Positions 60,742-64,000 of a stretch of DNA of 64,000 bases are shown piece after piece. Source of the DNA: Siphonodentalium dalli. Lineage: Eukaryota > Mollusca > Scaphopoda > Gadilida > Siphonodentaliidae. Position 1 is the first letter of the stretch; each line of letters starts with the position of its first letter. Under the pieces are notes generated by a model. That model was not told the origin of the DNA. It worked only from the letters and a program-made list of their open reading frames with translations, and ran no database searches. The stretch is taken from NCBI GenBank assembly GCA_032622095.1, contig CP136066.1, positions 193,928,816 through 193,992,815 of the forward strand, in the 5' to 3' direction. The position numbers were made by a program, and so were the translations under genes.

Positions 60742-60990
60742 TTAACCCTTTCAAGCTGAGAGCTGCGCTGGTGCACAATTAAAATATCATGTTTCAGTGC
60801 ATTCTCTTATAAATGCGAGTCTCACACAGGGAGCCTCGCATATATAAGAGAATGCACTGGCTTACAAGGTCAATGTAAATAGTGTTTGGCCAAAGTATTC
60901 TCTTATATTTGCGAGGCTCCATATGTGAGACTCGCATATATAAGAGAATGCATTGGCACAGGGTTTACGCAAAATTTCAAGAAGCTCCAG
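60742..60990 (+). mobile_element. TTAA-type hairpin MITE, copy PB6, right end lost
   Basis: TTAACCCTTTCAAGCTGAGAG at the left. Facing hairpins at 60795-60861 and 60889-60957 have a different tip (gtctcacacagggagcc) from other copies, yet the two tips remain complementary in orientation. The right side reads ...gaagctccagtcatgg but then lacks the expected AAAGGGTTAA. Confidence 0.7.
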
Positions 60991-61059
60991 TCATGGATCA
61001 ATAGATTTCGCACTACATAATGGTTGAATTATTAAACTATCAGAAAAACTTCAAGATAT

Positions 61060-61454
61060 GTGACCCGCCATATCAAATCCAGTCGTAAGTCGGCTCGCAT
61101 ATATAAGAGAATGCATTGGCCTAACAATTTTTTATCATGTTTTTTAAATAAATGTTTCTTACAAATTTTAGGACATAAAATAAAAAACATCCATTATCCT
61201 GCATGGGGCCCCACACATATATAGAAGCATATAGAAAGTGTCGTCTGCTCATGTTTGTCTGGGGCTCTGTATGGGTGAAATTATAAAATTGTTAAAGAAT
61301 ACAAGAAAAAAGTATTAAAATTGTAAAAAATTGTTAGGCCAATGCATTCTCTTATATATGCGAGGCGACCTATGGTCTCGCATATATAAGAGAATGCATT
61401 GGCACAGGGTAAAAAAAATCCCGACTTACGACTGGATTTGATATGGCGGGTCAC
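61060..61454 (-). mobile_element. Hairpin MITE with GTGACCCGCC ends, copy G2
   Basis: Same ends and core as 33488-33945 but inverted, with flanking ATAT on both sides. The left hairpin has lost its outer half (only 61094-61120 remains), and the right hairpin (61338-61403) has lost 3 bp at the tip. Both deletions are of the kind expected when hairpins are processed during replication. Confidence 0.82.
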
Positions 61455-61692
61455 ATATATACTTTTGGTCCTTCCAAACTGTTTTAGATGACTACGCGAT
61501 TCGGTCAATGAATCTCGATCCCCGATAAGATTACTGGTTAAAGGTTTCAGTTTTGAGACATAAATACACGCTGAAGAGAAATCTGAATATAGTCGAGCAT
61601 AAAACGGGACACAATAAGAATCGCTTCGCTCTATCGATGCCCTATAAAGACTTCACACTGAAACCCCATTTCTCTCTAAGAACTTAATGATC

Positions 61693-62516
61693 CAGGTCTA
61701 TTGTAGATTAATTAAATTCACACGTGTGAATCATCGATTTCTATTCAGAACAGAGGAATGGTTTGATTGATTTTCCATCTGCGTAAAAATAGGCGCCGAA
61801 AACCCGCAATTTATCAGGTATAAACTCGGGAAAATGTTCCACATAGCCACGCTCCCAATATAACCAAAGAAGGTATGTGGTGTCTTATTTCAAGCATTGT
61901 TAAACATTTATTCCGAGTTTCTGGCATCCAGTCGTAGCAGATCTTTCATTAAAATATAATTAACTATATAAAGCTGTGTGCGATGTTGTTGCCTGACAGA
62001 GCCTTTATTCAGCGGCGGCCCCATTTTGATCGTTTAAATACAAAAATAAATTTTTTGTTTTAATTATTTTTCAGATTGAACTCCTTGCTCAATTTAAATT
62101 GTTGTTATTTATTTAATAATGTTTTTTGATTGGATAGGATAATTTGGAAAATGATATGCTTATAGTTAAAGGGACTTAATGACTTCGGAGTGTGTTTATG
62201 CGAAATAACATAAAAGTCTGTAAAACAACTATATATCATCAACATGTACATGAAGAAATAGATTGACTTTATTCTTAGTTTCACTGCTAATAACTCTCCA
62301 ATAATTACCGATAAAAGTCCAATTAATCCAATAAGATACCAAAGTTTAATCAAAAATTGGCGGTAAACATTGGAAAAGGTCGAAGTATATGAAAAATATT
62401 CTGAAAATCACATTCGGACAAAATTATTTGAACTTGCTATATACAATCAGTTTTGTTTACATGACATTGGTTTCAACACGCGAAAAATTTCGTTATTGGA
62501 GAACTATCAAAAATGA
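61693..62516. other. No gene recognised
   Basis: AT-rich intergenic DNA; nothing supportable seen. Confidence 0.4.
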
Positions 62517-62871
62517 TTAACCCTTTACCCAACAGAAGGGCCCTGTGCCAATGCATTCTCTTATATATGCGAGTCGACCATAGGTCGCCTCGCATATATA
62601 AGAGAATGCATTGGCCTAACACATTAAAAATTATAAAATTGTTTTTTAGGCCAATGCATTCTCTTATATATGCGAGGCGACCTATGGTCGACTCGCATAT
62701 ATAAGAGAATGCATTGGCACAGGGCATAACTGTAACTATCACAATGTGGTCAAGGAACCGGTTCCAATGATATCCATATTTGTATGGTTCAATTGAGACA
62801 GACCGAAGATATTTTAGGCTGTTGAAGCTTTATTTGGCCGGTTTTGGCCGGTTTGTTGGGTAAAGGGTTAA
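62517..62871 (-). mobile_element. TTAA-type hairpin MITE, copy PB3 (inverted)
   Basis: TTAA (62517-62520) + CCCTTTACCCAACA, and the inverse with TTAA at 62868-62871. It is the reverse orientation of PB1 and PB2 (the ccggccaaaaccggcc block is at the right). Facing hairpins are at 62547-62615 and 62650-62718 with a shortened 34-bp spacer. Confidence 0.88.
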
Positions 62872-63127
62872 AGGAAAAAAGTTTATCTATTTCTCCACGT
62901 TTTTCTTAGTGCGTGCTTGTTTTACAGACTAAACTATGTTTGCACATTTACCCACTGCGATCGCGAGTGCCTTGTGTCCCTTTAATGGGAGGTTTAATAA
63001 TAAGGAAAGTCAACAAAGTTAAAGTCATACAATGAAGGAATCGAATTGATTATGCAAATACAATGACCCCAATGATGTATGTGATAATTCAAAGAGATCG
63101 AACCATAAATGCGACGGAGCTATATAT
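62872..63127. other. No gene recognised
   Basis: Short intergenic segment. Confidence 0.4.
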
Positions 63128-63539
63128 ACAGACAGAAGTATTTTTTTACTCTGTGCCAATGCATTCTCTTATATATGCGAGTCGACCATAGGTCGCCTCG
63201 CATATATAAGAGAATGCATTGGCCTACCAATTTTTTATCATTTTTTTTAAATAAATGTTTCTTACAATTTTTAGGACATAAAATAAAAAAAACATCCATT
63301 ACCCTGCAGGGAGCCCAACACATATATAGAAGCATATAGAAGAGTGTCGTCTGCTCATGTTTGTCTGGTGCTCTGTATGGGTGAAATTATAAAATTGTTA
63401 AGGAATACAAGAAAAAATTATTAAAATTGTAAAAAATTGTTAGCCCAATGCATTCTCTTATATATGCGAGGCGACCTATGGTCGACTCGCATATATAAGA
63501 GAATGCATTGGCACAGGGTAAACAAATACTTCTGTCTGT
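63128..63539 (-). mobile_element. Hairpin MITE with ACAGACAGAAG ends, copy H
   Basis: Ends ACAGACAGAAGTATTTTTTT and the inverse. Inside are the same paired hairpins (63155-63223 and 63444-63512) and the same ~220-bp spacer as the GTGACCCGCC elements. The outer ends are unrelated to those elements, so core and ends have been recombined or one has replaced the other. No clear target duplication. Confidence 0.82.
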
Positions 63540-63661
63540 GTGCCTATATTTCAATTTGAAATCCAAGATGGACGCTGGATCACTTGGATGAAAAATGTGG
63601 CCTATACCGCGTCCCCAAATATTTATTGATGCAAAAACTAAAATCAACGATGGCTGCCAGA

Positions 63662-64000
63662 CAGGGACGTGCCGACGTGGGTGTAGGGTATACCAACCCA
63701 ACTTTGGTAAAATGTGCCAACAGTTGCAAATTCCAATTGGGAATATGTTGTTTCTAGACCAAGAGTCGCATATTGTCATACTTTTAATTGGTCAACAGTT
63801 TTGGACTGATAATGCCATCAGATGGAGATGTTGGAAATTTCCAACAGTTGGAAAGCTTGAGGTATCAGTTGAAAAATGGCTGCTGGCGGCCATGTTTTCT
63901 AACGAATTTCCGAAATTTGACACCTCCCATCTGGAGGTCACTCCAAAGATCAACATGAAGATTAGTGTCGAACGGGTGATGGATGTGGCACGTATAGGCT
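63662..64000 (+). mobile_element. hAT-like element, cut by the window end
   Basis: The left end CAGGGACGTGCCGACGTGG resembles the perfect ends of 53416-54428, and the interior repeats 'gttggaaatttccaacagtt'. The right end is outside the window or lost. Confidence 0.45.

Larger units (their letters stand above)
60452..61692 (+). repeat. Local direct duplication with two MITE insertions
   Basis: Copy A 60452-60745 and copy B 60966-61692 align from 'gaagctccagtcatgg' to 'ataaagacttcaca...taagaacttaa'. Copy B is interrupted by the GTGACCCGCC element (61060-61454). Copy A runs at its right edge into a TTAA-type element at 60742, where copy B shows the uninterrupted sequence aacTTAAtgatcc. Confidence 0.8.

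Overview
This window looks like nuclear DNA of an animal, most likely a marine invertebrate and probably a lophotrochozoan (mollusc, brachiopod or annelid relative). The grounds are two Cys-loop (nicotinic-type) receptor genes, each carried on one uninterrupted reading frame, in AT-rich DNA packed with short non-autonomous DNA transposons, minisatellites and a LINE remnant. Tandem, often intronless expansion of nicotinic receptor subunits is known in lophotrochozoans. The species cannot be fixed from the sequence alone. There is no bacterial or organelle-like gene density, CRISPR array or operon.

Genes. Only two convincing protein genes are present, both on the + strand: receptor A (8764-10011, 415 aa) and receptor B (18906-20120, 404 aa). 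They are clear paralogues, nearly identical through M1-M3. Both have a signal peptide, a 13-residue Cys-loop and four membrane segments. Both lack the loop C vicinal cysteines and the usual loop A Asp/Tyr. They are separated by a recent hAT-type insertion, a tRNA-derived SINE, a dispersed repeat and a 3.6-kb dodecamer minisatellite (14757-18390).

Mobile DNA, left to right. Two almost identical hAT-type MITEs with perfect 8-bp target duplications (1639-2601 and 11410-12380) lie in opposite orientation around receptor A. A CR1/Jockey-like LINE 3' end (4893-5990) is split by a TTAA-type MITE (5559-5948). A third hAT-type copy (20245-22280) lies just downstream of receptor B and itself contains a 1.4-kb element with inverted tandem-array ends and a 6-bp duplication. 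A fourth copy is at 39588-40365, and a different hAT-type element (perfect 19-bp ends, perfect 8-bp duplication) at 53416-54428. A Tc1/mariner-like TA element is at 31272-31770. Further foldback elements are at 7835, 11136, 25193, 44404, 46168, 49290, 56116, 56877 and 57690. A roughly 500-bp dispersed repeat occurs three times in the same orientation (14048, 28114, 47382).

The most unusual signal is a near-perfect 69-bp hairpin present about 17 times. It nearly always occurs as two copies pointing towards each other, and it is carried inside MITEs that have at least four unrelated terminal sequences (TTAA-CCCTTTACCCAACA, TTAA-CCCTTTCATGACGGG, GTGACCCGCC, ACAGACAGAAG). It behaves as a conserved internal module under exchangeable ends. 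The right 10 kb (55-64 kb) is especially rich in it and shows a local duplication with a matching empty insertion site. Long stretches (about 5991-7834, 25448-28113, 33946-35289, 36272-38839, 42551-44403, 44651-46167, 49419-51304) hold no gene that I can support.
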